Shown here: piece by piece, positions 52,120 through 61,111 of the stretch
Position numbering within the stretch: position 1 is the stretch's first letter
Layout: each line of letters opens with the position of its first letter
Origin: DASUAS01 sp963809795
Lineage (GTDB): Bacteria > Actinomycetota > Acidimicrobiia > IMCC26256 > DASPTH01
Length of the DNA stretch: 64,000 bases
Assembly (NCBI GenBank): GCA_963809795.1
Contig: CAWELN010000008.1
Coordinates: 124,001 to 188,000, forward strand
Reading direction: 5' to 3'
Notes under the pieces: model-generated
The model's input: only the letters and a program-made list of their open reading frames with translations
The model's database searches: none
Told to the model about the DNA's origin: nothing
Translations under genes and position numbers: made by a program

Positions 52120-53418
52120 ATGTCCGACAGCTGGGGATTCGAGACCAAGCAGGTCCATGCGGGCGCGTCGCCCGACCCGACCACCGGGGCGCGGGCCGTC
52201 CCCATCTACCAGACCACCAGCTTCGTGTTCCGCGACACCGCCCACGCGGCGGCCCTGTTCGGGCTCGAGGAGCTCGGCTACATCTACACGCGGATCATGA
52301 ACCCGACCCAGGCCGTGTTCGAGGACCGCGTCACCGCGCTCGAGGGCGGTGTGGGTGCGCTCGCGGTCGCCAGCGGGCAGGCGGCGCAGTTCGAGGCGCT
52401 CATGAACCTGGCCGAGAACGGCGGGCACATCGTCTCGTCGGCGTCGCTCTACGGCGGCACCTACAACCAGCTCCACTACACGTTCCCCAAGCTGGGCGTC
52501 GAGGTGAGCTTCATCGACGACCCCGACGACCTCGACGCGTGGCGCGCCGCCATCCGGCCCAACACCAAGGCGTTGTACGGCGAGACCATCGGCAACCCGA
52601 AGGGCGACATCTTCGACTTCGAGGGCGTCGCCGGGGTCGCCCACGACGCCCGGATACCGCTGGTGATCGACAACACGCTGGCGTCGCCGTACCTCTCGCA
52701 GCCGTTGCGCTGGGGCGCCGACATCGTCGTGCACTCGGCGACGAAGTTCATCGGCGGTCACGGCACTTCGATCGGCGGCATCATCGTCGACGGCGGGAAG
52801 TTCGACTACGCCGGCAGCGGGCGGTTCCCGGGATTCACCGAACCCGACCCGAGCTACCACGGCGTCGTGTTCTCGCAGCTGCCCGAGGAGCTGCGCCCGG
52901 CGCAGTACATCCTGAAGTGCCGGTTGCAATACCAGCGCGACGTCGGGCCGGCCATCGCGCCGTTCAACTCGTTCCTCTTCCTGCAGGGTTTGGAGACGCT
53001 GTCGTTGCGGATGGAGCGTCACTCGCAGAACGCGTTGGCGGTCGCGCAGTGGCTGGAAGCCCGCGACGAGGTGCAGTGGGTGAAGTACCCGGGGCTGACG
53101 TCGAGCCCGTGGCACGAGCGGGCCCGGAAGTACCTCCCGAACGGCCAGGGCGCGATCGTGTCGTTCGGCATCGAGGGTGGGCTCGAGGCGGGCCAGAAGT
53201 TCGTCGACGCGCTCGAGCTGCACAGCCACCTCGCCAACGTGGGCGACGTGCGCAGCCTGGCGATCCACCCGGCCACGACCACGCACTCGCAGCTCGCGGG
53301 CCTGGAGCAGGAGTCCACGGGCGTCACGCCCGACCTCGTGCGCCTGTCCGTCGGGATCGAGTCGCTCGACGACATCCTCGCCGATCTCGAGGCCGGGTTC
53401 CGCGCCGCCAAGTCCTGA
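52120..53418 (+). CDS. metY: O-acetylhomoserine sulfhydrylase
   Basis: A 432-residue PLP enzyme. ETKQVHAGASPDPTTGARAVPIYQTTSFVF, VASGQAAQFEALMNLAENG, and the PLP Lys in HSATKFIGGHGTSIGG (about residue 209). The longer C-terminal region distinguishes MetY from the shorter cystathionine-type enzymes. It makes homocysteine directly from O-acetylhomoserine and sulfide. GAGGAGCGC precedes the ATG. A GGTGCC/GGCACC hairpin (52024-52046) lies in the 5' gap, but no known SAM riboswitch form was recognised. metX follows after 10 nt. Confidence 0.9.
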   Translation: MSDSWGFETKQVHAGASPDPTTGARAVPIYQTTSFVFRDTAHAAALFGLEELGYIYTRIMNPTQAVFEDRVTALEGGVGALAVASGQAAQFEALMNLAENGGHIVSSASLYGGTYNQLHYTFPKLGVEVSFIDDPDDLDAWRAAIRPNTKALYGETIGNPKGDIFDFEGVAGVAHDARIPLVIDNTLASPYLSQPLRWGADIVVHSATKFIGGHGTSIGGIIVDGGKFDYAGSGRFPGFTEPDPSYHGVVFSQLPEELRPAQYILKCRLQYQRDVGPAIAPFNSFLFLQGLETLSLRMERHSQNALAVAQWLEARDEVQWVKYPGLTSSPWHERARKYLPNGQGAIVSFGIEGGLEAGQKFVDALELHSHLANVGDVRSLAIHPATTTHSQLAGLEQESTGVTPDLVRLSVGIESLDDILADLEAGFRAAKS

Positions 53419-53428
53419 GCAGGCGAGC

Positions 53429-54562
53429 GTGAGCGTCAGCGAGCCGTTCCCGGTCACGGGAGCGTGGCGGCCGGGCGACGAGCCCGGCCGCCGGCAGTTC
53501 GCCCACTTCGCCGACGGCCTGAAGCTGGAGGCCGGCGGCGCGCTCGAGACGGCGACCGTCGCCTACGAGACGTGGGGCGAGCGGGCGCCCGACGCTGCGA
53601 ACGCCATCCTCGTGCTCCACGCGCTCAGCCTCGACAGCCACGCCGCCGGACCCGCCGGACCCGGGCACGGCGACGTCGGGTGGTGGGACGGCACCGTCGG
53701 TCCCGGGTGCGCGATCGACACCGACCGCTTCTTCGTCGTCTGTCCCAACGTGCTCGGCGGGTGCCAGGGCACCACCGGACCGTCGTCGGACGCCCCCGAT
53801 GGCCGTCCCTACGGGTCGCGCTTCCCGGTGACGACGATCCGCGACCAGGTCGCGCTCGAGGTCGCGCTCGCCGACCAGCTCGGCATCGACCGGTGGTACG
53901 CGGTGATCGGCGGCTCGATGGGGGGCATGCGGGTGCTGGAGTGGGCCGTCGGCCAGCGCGACCGCGTCGAGCGGGCGGTGATCATCTCAGTCGGTGCGCA
54001 GGCCACCGCGGAAGAGATCGCGCTCTGCCACGTGCAGATGCGCGCCATCCGCGCCGACCCCAAGTGGCGCGGCGGCGACTACTACGACGCCGAACCCGGC
54101 GACGGGCCGCACGAGGGCCTCGCCGTCGCCCGCGGCATCGGGCACATCAGCTACCGGACCGAGCTCGAGCTGGCCGCCCGGTTCGGACGCGACCACCAGC
54201 CGGGAGAGGAGCCGTTCGTCGGTGGCCGGTACGCGGTGGAGTCGTACCTCGACTACCAGGGCGACAAGCTGGTGCGGCGCTTCGACGCCAACACCTATCT
54301 CGTGCTGTCGGAGGCGATGAACCACCACGACGTCGGGCGCGACCGAGGCGGCATCGCCGCCGCGCTCGCCACCGTCACCGCCGACGTCACCATCGCCGGC
54401 ATGTCGTCGGACTGGCTCTATCCGGTGCGGCTGCAGCAGGAGCTGGGCGAGCTGATCCCGACGTCGTCGGCAGTCGAGATCGTGCAGACCATCTCCGGCC
54501 ACGACGGCTTCCTCGTCGAGACCGAGCTGCTCGGTCGCATCATCCGCCGCGCGCTCGCGTGA
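53429..54562 (+). CDS. metX: homoserine O-acetyltransferase
   Basis: A 377-residue alpha/beta-hydrolase-fold acyltransferase. VIGGSMGGMRVLEWA (Ser nucleophile, about residue 161), late Asp (AGMSSDWLYP) and His (SGHDGFLVE) complete the triad. It converts homoserine to O-acetylhomoserine, the substrate of MetY just upstream. The GTG start at 53429 is 10 nt after the metY stop; the two form an operon. Convergent with metB across an 11-bp inverted repeat. Confidence 0.92.
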   Translation: MSVSEPFPVTGAWRPGDEPGRRQFAHFADGLKLEAGGALETATVAYETWGERAPDAANAILVLHALSLDSHAAGPAGPGHGDVGWWDGTVGPGCAIDTDRFFVVCPNVLGGCQGTTGPSSDAPDGRPYGSRFPVTTIRDQVALEVALADQLGIDRWYAVIGGSMGGMRVLEWAVGQRDRVERAVIISVGAQATAEEIALCHVQMRAIRADPKWRGGDYYDAEPGDGPHEGLAVARGIGHISYRTELELAARFGRDHQPGEEPFVGGRYAVESYLDYQGDKLVRRFDANTYLVLSEAMNHHDVGRDRGGIAAALATVTADVTIAGMSSDWLYPVRLQQELGELIPTSSAVEIVQTISGHDGFLVETELLGRIIRRALA

Positions 54563-54567
54563 TGATT

Positions 54568-54621
54568 CCGAACATCCGGCAGTTGTCTGCCACATGCGAG
54601 CGCGTACTGACGGATGTTCGG
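54568..54621. terminator. bidirectional inverted repeat between metX and metB
   Basis: CCGAACATCCG (54568-54578) and CGGATGTTCGG (54611-54621) form a perfect 11-bp inverted repeat that fills the gap between the two convergent stops. A nested hairpin GGCAG-TTGT-CTGCC (54578-54591) sits inside. It could act as a terminator for both strands; an operator role is the alternative. Confidence 0.5.
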
Positions 54622-55797
54622 TCAGGGGAGGGTCAGGGGGAGGGGCGCGTCGCCGTTCGAGACCGCGTCGAGCGCCTGGTGGAGGTCGGCGACGAGGTCG
54701 TCGGTGCTCTCGATGCCGACCGACAGGCGGATCAGCGCGGGATCGACCGCGAGCGGCGAGTCGATGGCCGACGCGTGGGTCATGCGCGCCGGGTGCTCGA
54801 TGAGCGACTCGACCCCGCCGAGCGACTCCGCCAACGTGAACAGGCGGGTGCGGGACACCAGCTCGAGCGCCGTCTCCTCGCCACCGAAGACCAGGAAGCT
54901 CACCATGCCGCCGAAGTCGCGCATCTGGCGGCGCGCGATCTCGTGGCCGGGATGGACGGGGATGCCCGGGTAGAGCACGGTCGACACCGCGGGGTGCACC
55001 AGCAGCAGCGTGGCGACGGCCTGCGCGTTGTAGCAGTGCCGCTCCATGCGGACGGCGAGCGTCTTGAGCCCGCGCAGCACCAGGTAGCAGTCGAACGGGC
55101 TCGGCACCGCGCCGACCGCGTTCTGCAGGAACCCGAGGCGTTCGGCGATCTCGGGGTCGTTGGTGGCGGCGAACCCGCCGATGACGTCGGAGTGACCGCC
55201 GAGGTACTTCGTGGCCGAGTGCACCACGACGTCGGCACCGAGCTCCAACGGCCGCTGCAGGAACGGGGTCGCGAACGTGTTGTCGACGACGACGCGCGCG
55301 CCGCGCTCGTGTGCGACCGCGCACACGCCCAGGATGTCGACGATCGTGAGCGCGGGGTTGGTGGGCGTCTCGACCCACACCAGCGCGGTGCCGTCAGGCC
55401 AGTCGTCCTCGAGCGCCTCGAGATCGGTGAGGTCGGCGACGGTCCACTCGACGCCCGCGGGCGCCAGGACCTTCGACACGAGGCGGAACGTGCCCCCGTA
55501 CGTGTCGTCGGGGATGATCACCCGCTGGCCGGGCTCGAGCAGGCGCAGCACCGCGTCCTCGGCCGCCATGCCGCTCGCGAACGCGAACCCGTGCGTCGCG
55601 CCTTCGAGCGACGCCAGGCACTCCTCGTACGCCCGGCGGGTCGGGTTGCCGCTGCGGGCGTACTCGTAGCCCGCGTGCTTCCCGACCTCCTGCTGGACGA
55701 AGGTCGACGAGAGGGTGATCGGGGTCACGACCGCGCCGGACCCGGGGTCCGGAGCCTGCCCGTCGTGGATGGCGCGTGTCTCGAAGCCGTCGACCAT
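54622..55797 (-). CDS. metB: cystathionine gamma-synthase/lyase
   Basis: A 391-residue PLP enzyme of the Cys/Met-metabolism family: RAIHDGQAPDPGSGAVVTPI, YEYARSGNPTRRAYEECLASLEG, FASGMAAEDAVLRLLEPG, and PLP Lys in HSATKYLGGHSDVIGG (about residue 199). It can form cystathionine from O-acylhomoserine and cysteine, or cleave cystathionine to cysteine. Adjacent cbs suggests the reverse direction (lyase) in vivo, as in mycobacteria. The AAGGA site lies 6 nt before the ATG; the cbs stop is 7 nt upstream. Confidence 0.88.
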   Translation of the reverse strand: MVDGFETRAIHDGQAPDPGSGAVVTPITLSSTFVQQEVGKHAGYEYARSGNPTRRAYEECLASLEGATHGFAFASGMAAEDAVLRLLEPGQRVIIPDDTYGGTFRLVSKVLAPAGVEWTVADLTDLEALEDDWPDGTALVWVETPTNPALTIVDILGVCAVAHERGARVVVDNTFATPFLQRPLELGADVVVHSATKYLGGHSDVIGGFAATNDPEIAERLGFLQNAVGAVPSPFDCYLVLRGLKTLAVRMERHCYNAQAVATLLLVHPAVSTVLYPGIPVHPGHEIARRQMRDFGGMVSFLVFGGEETALELVSRTRLFTLAESLGGVESLIEHPARMTHASAIDSPLAVDPALIRLSVGIESTDDLVADLHQALDAVSNGDAPLPLTLP

Positions 55798-55804
55798 GGA
55801 GTCC

Positions 55805-57184
55805 TTACGAGGGTGCCCGATCGGCCAGGAACGCCAACACGTCGGAGCGGGTGAGCACGCCCACCGGGTGCCCGCCGTCGAGCACCAGCACCGCGGTGCA
55901 GGACTCGAGCCGCTCGACGACGTCGGTGACGGTCTCGCCGATGCCGAGCATCGGCGGCGCGGGCTCCATGAGCTCGCGGGCCGGCCGGTCGAGCACCGAG
56001 GGATCGCGGAACGCCTTGTCCATGAGCGGCAGCTCGGAGAGGGCGCCCGACACCTCCTTCGCCGCCAGCGGCTGGTCCGTGGTCGTGGCGACGACCAGCT
56101 GCGAGACGCCCAGCGAGCGCATGCGCGCGAACGCGTCGCGCACCGGCGTGTCGGCCGTGATCACCACGAGGTCCGGGATCGAGCCGTCCTTGGCCGCGAG
56201 CACGTCGCCCGCGGTCGGGCCCTGGCTGCGCAGGAAGCCGTAGCTCGTCATCCACCGGTCGTCGAAGATCTTGGAGAGGTAGTTGCGACCGGAGTCGGGC
56301 AGCAGCACGACGACCACCGCGTCGGGCCCGAGCTCCCGCCCGACGACCAGCGCCGCGTGCACCGCGGTGCCGCACGAGCCGCCGATGAGGAGTCCCTCCT
56401 CGGCGGTGACGCGCCGGGCCGCCGCGAACGACTCCGCGTCGCTGACCATCACCGTGCGGTCGACGGTCGACGGGTCGAACGTGGTGGGCCAGAAGTCCTC
56501 CCCCACGCCCTCGACGAGGTAGGGCCGGCCGGAACCGCCCGAGTACACCGACCCTTCGGGGTCGGCGGCGACGATCTGCACGTCGGGGTTCTGCGCCTTG
56601 AGGTAGCGGGCGACCCCGGTGATCGTGCCGCCGGTGCCGACGCCGGCCACGAAGTGGGTGACCCGCCCGTCGGTCTGCCGCCAGATCTCGGGTCCGGTCG
56701 AGCGCTCGTGCTCGGCCGGGTTCGCGGGGTTGGAGTACTGGTCGGGCCGGAACGCGCCGGGCGTCTCGCGCGTGAGGCGGTCGGCGACCGAGTAGTACGA
56801 GTCGGGGTGCTCGGGCGGCACCGCGGTCGGGCAGACCACCACGTCGGCACCATACGCGCGCAGCAGCGAGACCTTCTCCTCGCTCATCTTGTCGGACATC
56901 ACGAAGATGCACCGGTAGCCGCGCTGGGCGGCGACGATGGCGAGACCGGCGCCGGTGTTGCCGGAGGTCGGCTCCACGATGGTGCCGCCGGGCTTCAGCC
57001 GCCCGTCGCGCTCGGCGGCGTCGATCATCGCGACCGCGGGACGGTCCTTCACGCTGCCGCCCGGGTTGAACAGCTCCACCTTGGCGAGGAGATCGCACTC
57101 GAGGTCGCGCCCCACGCGCCCCAGCCGCACGAGCGGCGTGTTGCCCACCAGGTCGAGCAGCGAGTCGGCGACGTCCATCGTCAT
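55805..57184 (-). CDS. cbs: cystathionine beta-synthase
   Basis: A 459-residue PLP enzyme with a C-terminal CBS pair. The catalytic part has NTPLVRLGRVGRDLECDLLAKVELFNPGGSVKDRPA (Lys of NPGGSVKDR binds PLP), EPTSGNTGAGLAIVAA, and VGTGGTITGVARYLK. The CBS domains (about residues 330-455) have VRDAFARMRSLGVSQLVV and VTDVVERLESCTAVLVLDGGHPVGVLTRSDVLAFL. It makes cystathionine from homocysteine and serine. The start is ambiguous: ATG 57184 (MTMDVADSLL) or ATG 57178; both abut the repeat array, and no ribosome site is seen. Confidence 0.9.
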   Translation of the reverse strand: MTMDVADSLLDLVGNTPLVRLGRVGRDLECDLLAKVELFNPGGSVKDRPAVAMIDAAERDGRLKPGGTIVEPTSGNTGAGLAIVAAQRGYRCIFVMSDKMSEEKVSLLRAYGADVVVCPTAVPPEHPDSYYSVADRLTRETPGAFRPDQYSNPANPAEHERSTGPEIWRQTDGRVTHFVAGVGTGGTITGVARYLKAQNPDVQIVAADPEGSVYSGGSGRPYLVEGVGEDFWPTTFDPSTVDRTVMVSDAESFAAARRVTAEEGLLIGGSCGTAVHAALVVGRELGPDAVVVVLLPDSGRNYLSKIFDDRWMTSYGFLRSQGPTAGDVLAAKDGSIPDLVVITADTPVRDAFARMRSLGVSQLVVATTTDQPLAAKEVSGALSELPLMDKAFRDPSVLDRPARELMEPAPPMLGIGETVTDVVERLESCTAVLVLDGGHPVGVLTRSDVLAFLADRAPS

Positions 57185-57185
57185 G

Positions 57186-57371
57186 ACAACCGGTCGATTC
57201 CGCTGCGGCGTCCCGGCCTCCGGCCACGCCTCCGCTGCATCTCCATCACAACCGGTCGATTCCGCTGCGGCGTCCCGGCCTCCGGCCACGCCTCCGCTGC
57301 ATCTCCATCACAACCGGTCGATTCCGCTGCGGCGTCCCGGCCTCCGGCCACGCCTCCGCTGCATCTCCATC
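57186..57371 (-). repeat. tandem array, three identical 62-nt repeat units
   Basis: Three exact 62-nt units in the minus orientation (G at 57192, 57254 and 57316 on the plus strand). On the minus strand each has GATGCAGCGGAGGCGTGGCC, a hairpin of GGCGT pairing with ACGCC and CCGG pairing with CCGG, then AGCGGAATCGACCGGTTGT. It is the same family as at 977, 9685, 38515 and 43327. The identity of the three units implies recent expansion or homogenisation. Confidence 0.9.
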
Positions 57372-57380
57372 GCTCCGACG

Positions 57381-58502
57381 TTACCGGCCGTCGTCCGGCG
57401 GCTGTTCCAGCGACCGGCGGAGGGTCTGGTACACGGCCTCGGGCGTGAGCACGCCGACGAAGCGGTCGCCGTCCAGCACCGAGACCCAGCCCTCGTGCGT
57501 GAGCAGCATGGTGGCGAGCGCGTCCTGCAGGTCGTGGTCGATCGGCACCCAGGTCTCGATGCGCTGGAGGCGCTCGGCGACTTCGCCGTCGCCGCCCGCG
57601 TGCTCGTCGTCGACGTAGCCGTGGAGGACGCCGTCGGGCCCGACGACCGCGACCCAGCCCGCGTCCCACTTCGCGATGGCGGTGCGGGCGTCGGCGACCG
57701 ACGCGTCGGGCGAGACGGTGGGCGGGTGCTCGAGGCACTCCTCCTCGATGGGCGTGACCCGGAGCCGCTTGAGCGCGCGATCGGCGCCCACGAAGTCGCG
57801 CACCATCGACGACGCCGGTCGGCCCAGGATCTCGGCGGGAGTCGCGTACTGCTCGAGCACGCCGCCGATATTGAGGATCGCGATGCGGTCGCCCATCTTC
57901 ACCGCCTCCTCGATGTCGTGGGTGACGAACACGACCGTCTTCTGCACGTCCGACTGCAGCCGGAGGAACTCGTCCTGCAAGCGCCCGCGCGTCACCGGGT
58001 CGATGGCACCGAACGGCTCGTCCATCAGGAGGACGGGAGGGTCGGCGGCCAGCGCACGCGCGACGCCGACCCGCTGGCGCTGCCCGCCGGAGAGCTGCGC
58101 GGGATACCGCGACCGGTAGTCGGACGGGTCGAGCCCCACCAGGTCGAGGAGCTCGTCGACGCGCGCGGTGACGCGGCCCTTCGGCCAACCGAGCAGGCGG
58201 GGGACGGTCGCGACGTTGGTGGCGATGTCCTGGTGCGGGAACAGCCCGACCTGCTGGATCACGTACCCCATGTGGCGGCGCAGCTCGACGGGGTCGGCGT
58301 GGGTGACGTCGTTGCCGTCGAGGAAGATGCGGCCCGACGACGGCTCGATGAGCCGGTTGACCATCTTGAGCGTCGTGGTCTTGCCGCAACCCGACGGTCC
58401 CACGAGCACGCAGATCTCGCCGTCGGGAACATCGAGCGAGAGCTCCCGCACGGCGAGCTGGCCGTTCGGGTACCGCTTGCTGATCGCGTCGAGGCGGATC
58501 AT
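57381..58502 (-). CDS. osmoprotectant ABC transporter ATPase (OpuCA-like)
   Basis: A 373-residue ATPase: Walker A VGPSGCGKTTTLKMVNRL, signature LSGGQRQRVGVARAL, Walker B LLMDEPFGAIDP, and H-loop FVTHDIEEA. The C-terminal half has tandem CBS domains (VADARTAIAKWDAGWVAVV; DLQDALATMLLTHEGWVSVL) that sense ionic strength or nucleotides in OpuA/OpuC. It energises the permeases encoded divergently at 58582-60044. A 79-bp region separates the two, with TAGCCT 6 nt before the permease ATG. Confidence 0.9.
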   Translation of the reverse strand: MIRLDAISKRYPNGQLAVRELSLDVPDGEICVLVGPSGCGKTTTLKMVNRLIEPSSGRIFLDGNDVTHADPVELRRHMGYVIQQVGLFPHQDIATNVATVPRLLGWPKGRVTARVDELLDLVGLDPSDYRSRYPAQLSGGQRQRVGVARALAADPPVLLMDEPFGAIDPVTRGRLQDEFLRLQSDVQKTVVFVTHDIEEAVKMGDRIAILNIGGVLEQYATPAEILGRPASSMVRDFVGADRALKRLRVTPIEEECLEHPPTVSPDASVADARTAIAKWDAGWVAVVGPDGVLHGYVDDEHAGGDGEVAERLQRIETWVPIDHDLQDALATMLLTHEGWVSVLDGDRFVGVLTPEAVYQTLRRSLEQPPDDGR

Positions 58503-58581
58503 CGGCTCGGAAGTGATCCGCGGACGTTAGCCCCCACCCTCCTCCCGGTCGGCTCCGATGCGGGTCGCGTAGCCTGACCCG

Positions 58582-59286
58582 ATGGGCCCGCTCTGGGTGC
58601 TCGCCGAGGACATCGGCCCCAAATGGCTCTACTGGCCCTGGGTGCAGGACCACACCGACGAGATCCGCCAGCGGCTGGTGGAGCACATCGAGCTCACCGT
58701 GCTGGCGGTGCTGTTCGGGCTCGCCATCGCCCTGCCGCTCGCTCTGCTCAGCGTCCGCTACCGCCGACTCTACGGACCGGTGCTCGCGATCACCGGTGTG
58801 CTGTACACCATCCCGTCGCTGGCGCTGTTCGCCCTGCTCCTGCCGCTCACCGGCCTCTCGCGCACGACCGCGTTGATCCCGCTCACCCTCTACACGTTGC
58901 TGATCCTCGTCCGGAACACGGTCACCGGCCTCGACGGCGTGCCGGTCGACGTCACGGACGCCGCCACGGGCATGGGGTACTCACGGTCGCGGCGCCTGCT
59001 GCGCGTGGAGCTCCCGTTGGCGCTGCCCGCCATCATCGTCGGCATCCGGATCGCGACCGTCACCACCATCGGGTTGGTCACGGTCACCGCGCTGATCGGC
59101 CAGGGCGGGTTGGGCGCGCTCATGCTCGACGGCCTGCAACGCGACTTCCGCACGCCGCTCACCGTCGGCATCGTGCTCTCCCTGGCCCTCGCGATCGTCG
59201 CCGACCTGCTGCTGGTGCTCGCGCTGCGCCTCGCCACCCCGTGGCAGCGCGCCGGCAGGCGCACGCGCCGTACGGCGGGGGCGTGA
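58582..59286 (+). CDS. osmoprotectant ABC transporter permease 1
   Basis: A 234-residue membrane protein with about five helices: HIELTVLAVLFGLAIALPLALLS, YTIPSLALFALLLPLTGLS, ALIPLTLYTLLILVRNTV, and the EAA-like loop DAATGMGYSRSRRLLRVELPLALPAIIVGIR that contacts the ATPase. This is the OpuCB/ProW-like fold. A leaderless start (TAGCCT, 6 nt). Its stop overlaps the next permease ATG (TGATG). Confidence 0.9.
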   Translation: MGPLWVLAEDIGPKWLYWPWVQDHTDEIRQRLVEHIELTVLAVLFGLAIALPLALLSVRYRRLYGPVLAITGVLYTIPSLALFALLLPLTGLSRTTALIPLTLYTLLILVRNTVTGLDGVPVDVTDAATGMGYSRSRRLLRVELPLALPAIIVGIRIATVTTIGLVTVTALIGQGGLGALMLDGLQRDFRTPLTVGIVLSLALAIVADLLLVLALRLATPWQRAGRRTRRTAGA

Positions 59287-60044
59287 TGGGATTCCTCGGC
59301 GACGTCTTCGACTTCCTCACCAACCACGACCAGTGGCACGGCAACGAGAGCATCCCCACGCTCGCCGGACAGCACCTGCAGCTGACGGTCGTCTCGGTGC
59401 TCGCGGCGGCGGTCGTCGCGCTCCCGATCGGCATCGTCCTCGGGCACGTACGCACGGGGGGCGCGGTGGCGGTGAACATCGCCAACATCGGCCGCGCGCT
59501 GCCCGCGCTCGCGCTGCTCATCCTGTCGGTGCAGTGGGTCGGCATCGGCGACCCGACCGGCATCCTCACCCCGGTGCAGTCGATCCCGGCCTTCATCGCC
59601 ATGTTCGCCCTCGCGGTCCCGCCCATGCTCGCCAACGCGTACGTCGGCATGGCCAGCGTCGACGACGAGATCCGCGAGTCGGCGCGGGGGATGGGCATGA
59701 ACGCCCGCCAGATGATCTGGCGGGTCGAGCTGCCCAACGCGGTGCCGCTGGTGATGGCCGGCGTGCGCACGGCCGCGGTCGCGGTGGTGGCGACGGCGAC
59801 GCTCGCGGCCTACGTCGACGCGGGTGGGTTCGGCCGGTACATCGTCGACGGCTTCGCCGTGAACGACAACGTCAAGGTCTTCGCCGGTGGCTTCCTCGTC
59901 GCGCTGCTCGCCATCGCGATCGAGCTGGTCCTCGCGCTGGTGCAGCGAGCGCTGACGTCGCCGGGCATCCGGAGCGAAGGCCGGATCAAGGTCCGGGAGC
60001 TGGCGACCGACCGTCTCGCGCCGGCCACCGGGCCCGCCCTCTGA
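59286..60044 (+). CDS. osmoprotectant ABC transporter permease 2
   Basis: A 252-residue permease paralogous to its neighbour: LQLTVVSVLAAAVVALPIGIVLGHV, NIGRALPALALLILSVQWVG, FIAMFALAVPPMLANAYVGM, and ESARGMGMNARQMIWRVELPNAVPLVMAGVR (EAA-like loop). It forms the heterodimeric channel with permease 1. The ATG overlaps the upstream stop (TGATG). A 106-nt gap precedes the binding-protein gene, the last gene of the locus. Confidence 0.9.
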   Translation: MGFLGDVFDFLTNHDQWHGNESIPTLAGQHLQLTVVSVLAAAVVALPIGIVLGHVRTGGAVAVNIANIGRALPALALLILSVQWVGIGDPTGILTPVQSIPAFIAMFALAVPPMLANAYVGMASVDDEIRESARGMGMNARQMIWRVELPNAVPLVMAGVRTAAVAVVATATLAAYVDAGGFGRYIVDGFAVNDNVKVFAGGFLVALLAIAIELVLALVQRALTSPGIRSEGRIKVRELATDRLAPATGPAL

Positions 60045-60150
60045 GCGTCGCCGGGACCGACCCGACAAAAGCCGACCGGTTCACTAAGGTTTCGCTCGCA
60101 CGTCCGGGGGTAGGCAAACGGCTCTTCCCACTCAACGAAGGACTCTTGGC

Positions 60151-61053
60151 ATGATCCATGCTCGTTCCCGCCATACGTGGGCGCTGCTCACGGCCGGCGT
60201 GCTCACCCTCGTGGTGGGCCTCACCGCCGGCGGCGTCGCGTCGGCCCAGACCAAGTCGCTCACCGTGGGCTCGAAGGACTTCTCGGGGGCCCAGGCCATC
60301 GCGCAGGCCTACGGGCAGGCGCTCGAGAACAAGGGCGACGACATCACGTTCAAGGACAACCTGGGCGCGACCGAGATCGTCTACAAGGCGCTCGAGAACG
60401 GCGACCTCGACGGCTACGCCGACTACCAGGGCACCCTCCTCACCTACCTGGGCGGCGAGCCGACGTCGAACTCGGCCGAGACGTACAAGGCCCTCCAGGC
60501 GAAGCTCGCCGGCACCGGCATCGTGGCGAGCAAGCCGGCGCCCGCGGTCGACGTGAACGGCTTCTACGTCACCAAGGCCACCGCCAAGAAGTACAAGCTC
60601 AGCAAGCTGTCGGACCTCACCAAGGTCGCCCCCAAGCTCGTGTTCGGGACGACACCCGAGTGCGAGGAGCGGCCGCTCTGCCTCGGCGACAAGTCGCAGC
60701 AGCTCTACGGGCTGAAATTCAAAGAGGTCAAGAAGCTGGACGAGGGTGGCCCGATCACCGTGCAGGCGCTCGAGGACAACGACGTGCAGGTCGCGCTCCT
60801 CTTCACCGGGAGCAGCGTGATCCCGAAGGACGCGGTGCTGCTCACCGACGACAAGGGTCTCCAGCCCGCCGACAACCCGGTCTTCGTCATCAAGAAGGAC
60901 AAAGCCACCGCCGCGACGATGAAAACGCTGAACGCGGTCTCGGCGAAGCTCACGACCGCGGCGTACAACAAGATGTCGCAGGACATCAGCGAGAACAAGC
61001 AGGACCCGTCCGACGTCGCCGCCGCCTTCCTGAAGAAGAACGGCCTCGGCTGA
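60151..61053 (+). CDS. osmoprotectant-binding protein (OpuAC domain)
   Basis: A 300-residue substrate-binding protein. Signal peptide WALLTAGVLTLVVGLTAGGVASA, then SKDFSGAQAIAQAYGQALEN, LDGYADYQGTLLTYLGGEPTSNSAE, APAVDVNGFYVTKA, ECEERPLCLGD, and LLFTGSSVIPKDAVLL. It should bind betaine, choline-like or similar solutes for the adjacent permeases. It is strikingly similar to the orphan at 28439-29368. No lipobox Cys is seen, so anchoring is unclear. AAGGA lies before the ATG. Confidence 0.9.
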   Translation: MIHARSRHTWALLTAGVLTLVVGLTAGGVASAQTKSLTVGSKDFSGAQAIAQAYGQALENKGDDITFKDNLGATEIVYKALENGDLDGYADYQGTLLTYLGGEPTSNSAETYKALQAKLAGTGIVASKPAPAVDVNGFYVTKATAKKYKLSKLSDLTKVAPKLVFGTTPECEERPLCLGDKSQQLYGLKFKEVKKLDEGGPITVQALEDNDVQVALLFTGSSVIPKDAVLLTDDKGLQPADNPVFVIKKDKATAATMKTLNAVSAKLTTAAYNKMSQDISENKQDPSDVAAAFLKKNGLG

Positions 61054-61078
61054 GCGCAGCCGTTGACGGCATCACGTG

Positions 61079-61111
61079 CGCCGGGCTCCTCAGGTGTTGA
61101 GGAGCCCGGCG
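61079..61111. terminator. strong stem-loop between convergent genes
   Basis: CGCCGGGCTCCTCA (61079-61092), loop GGTGT, and TGAGGAGCCCGGCG (61098-61111) form a perfect 14-bp stem. It spans the 3' end of the minus-strand DUF1345 gene and lies 26 nt after the binding-protein stop, so it likely terminates both. Confidence 0.75.
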
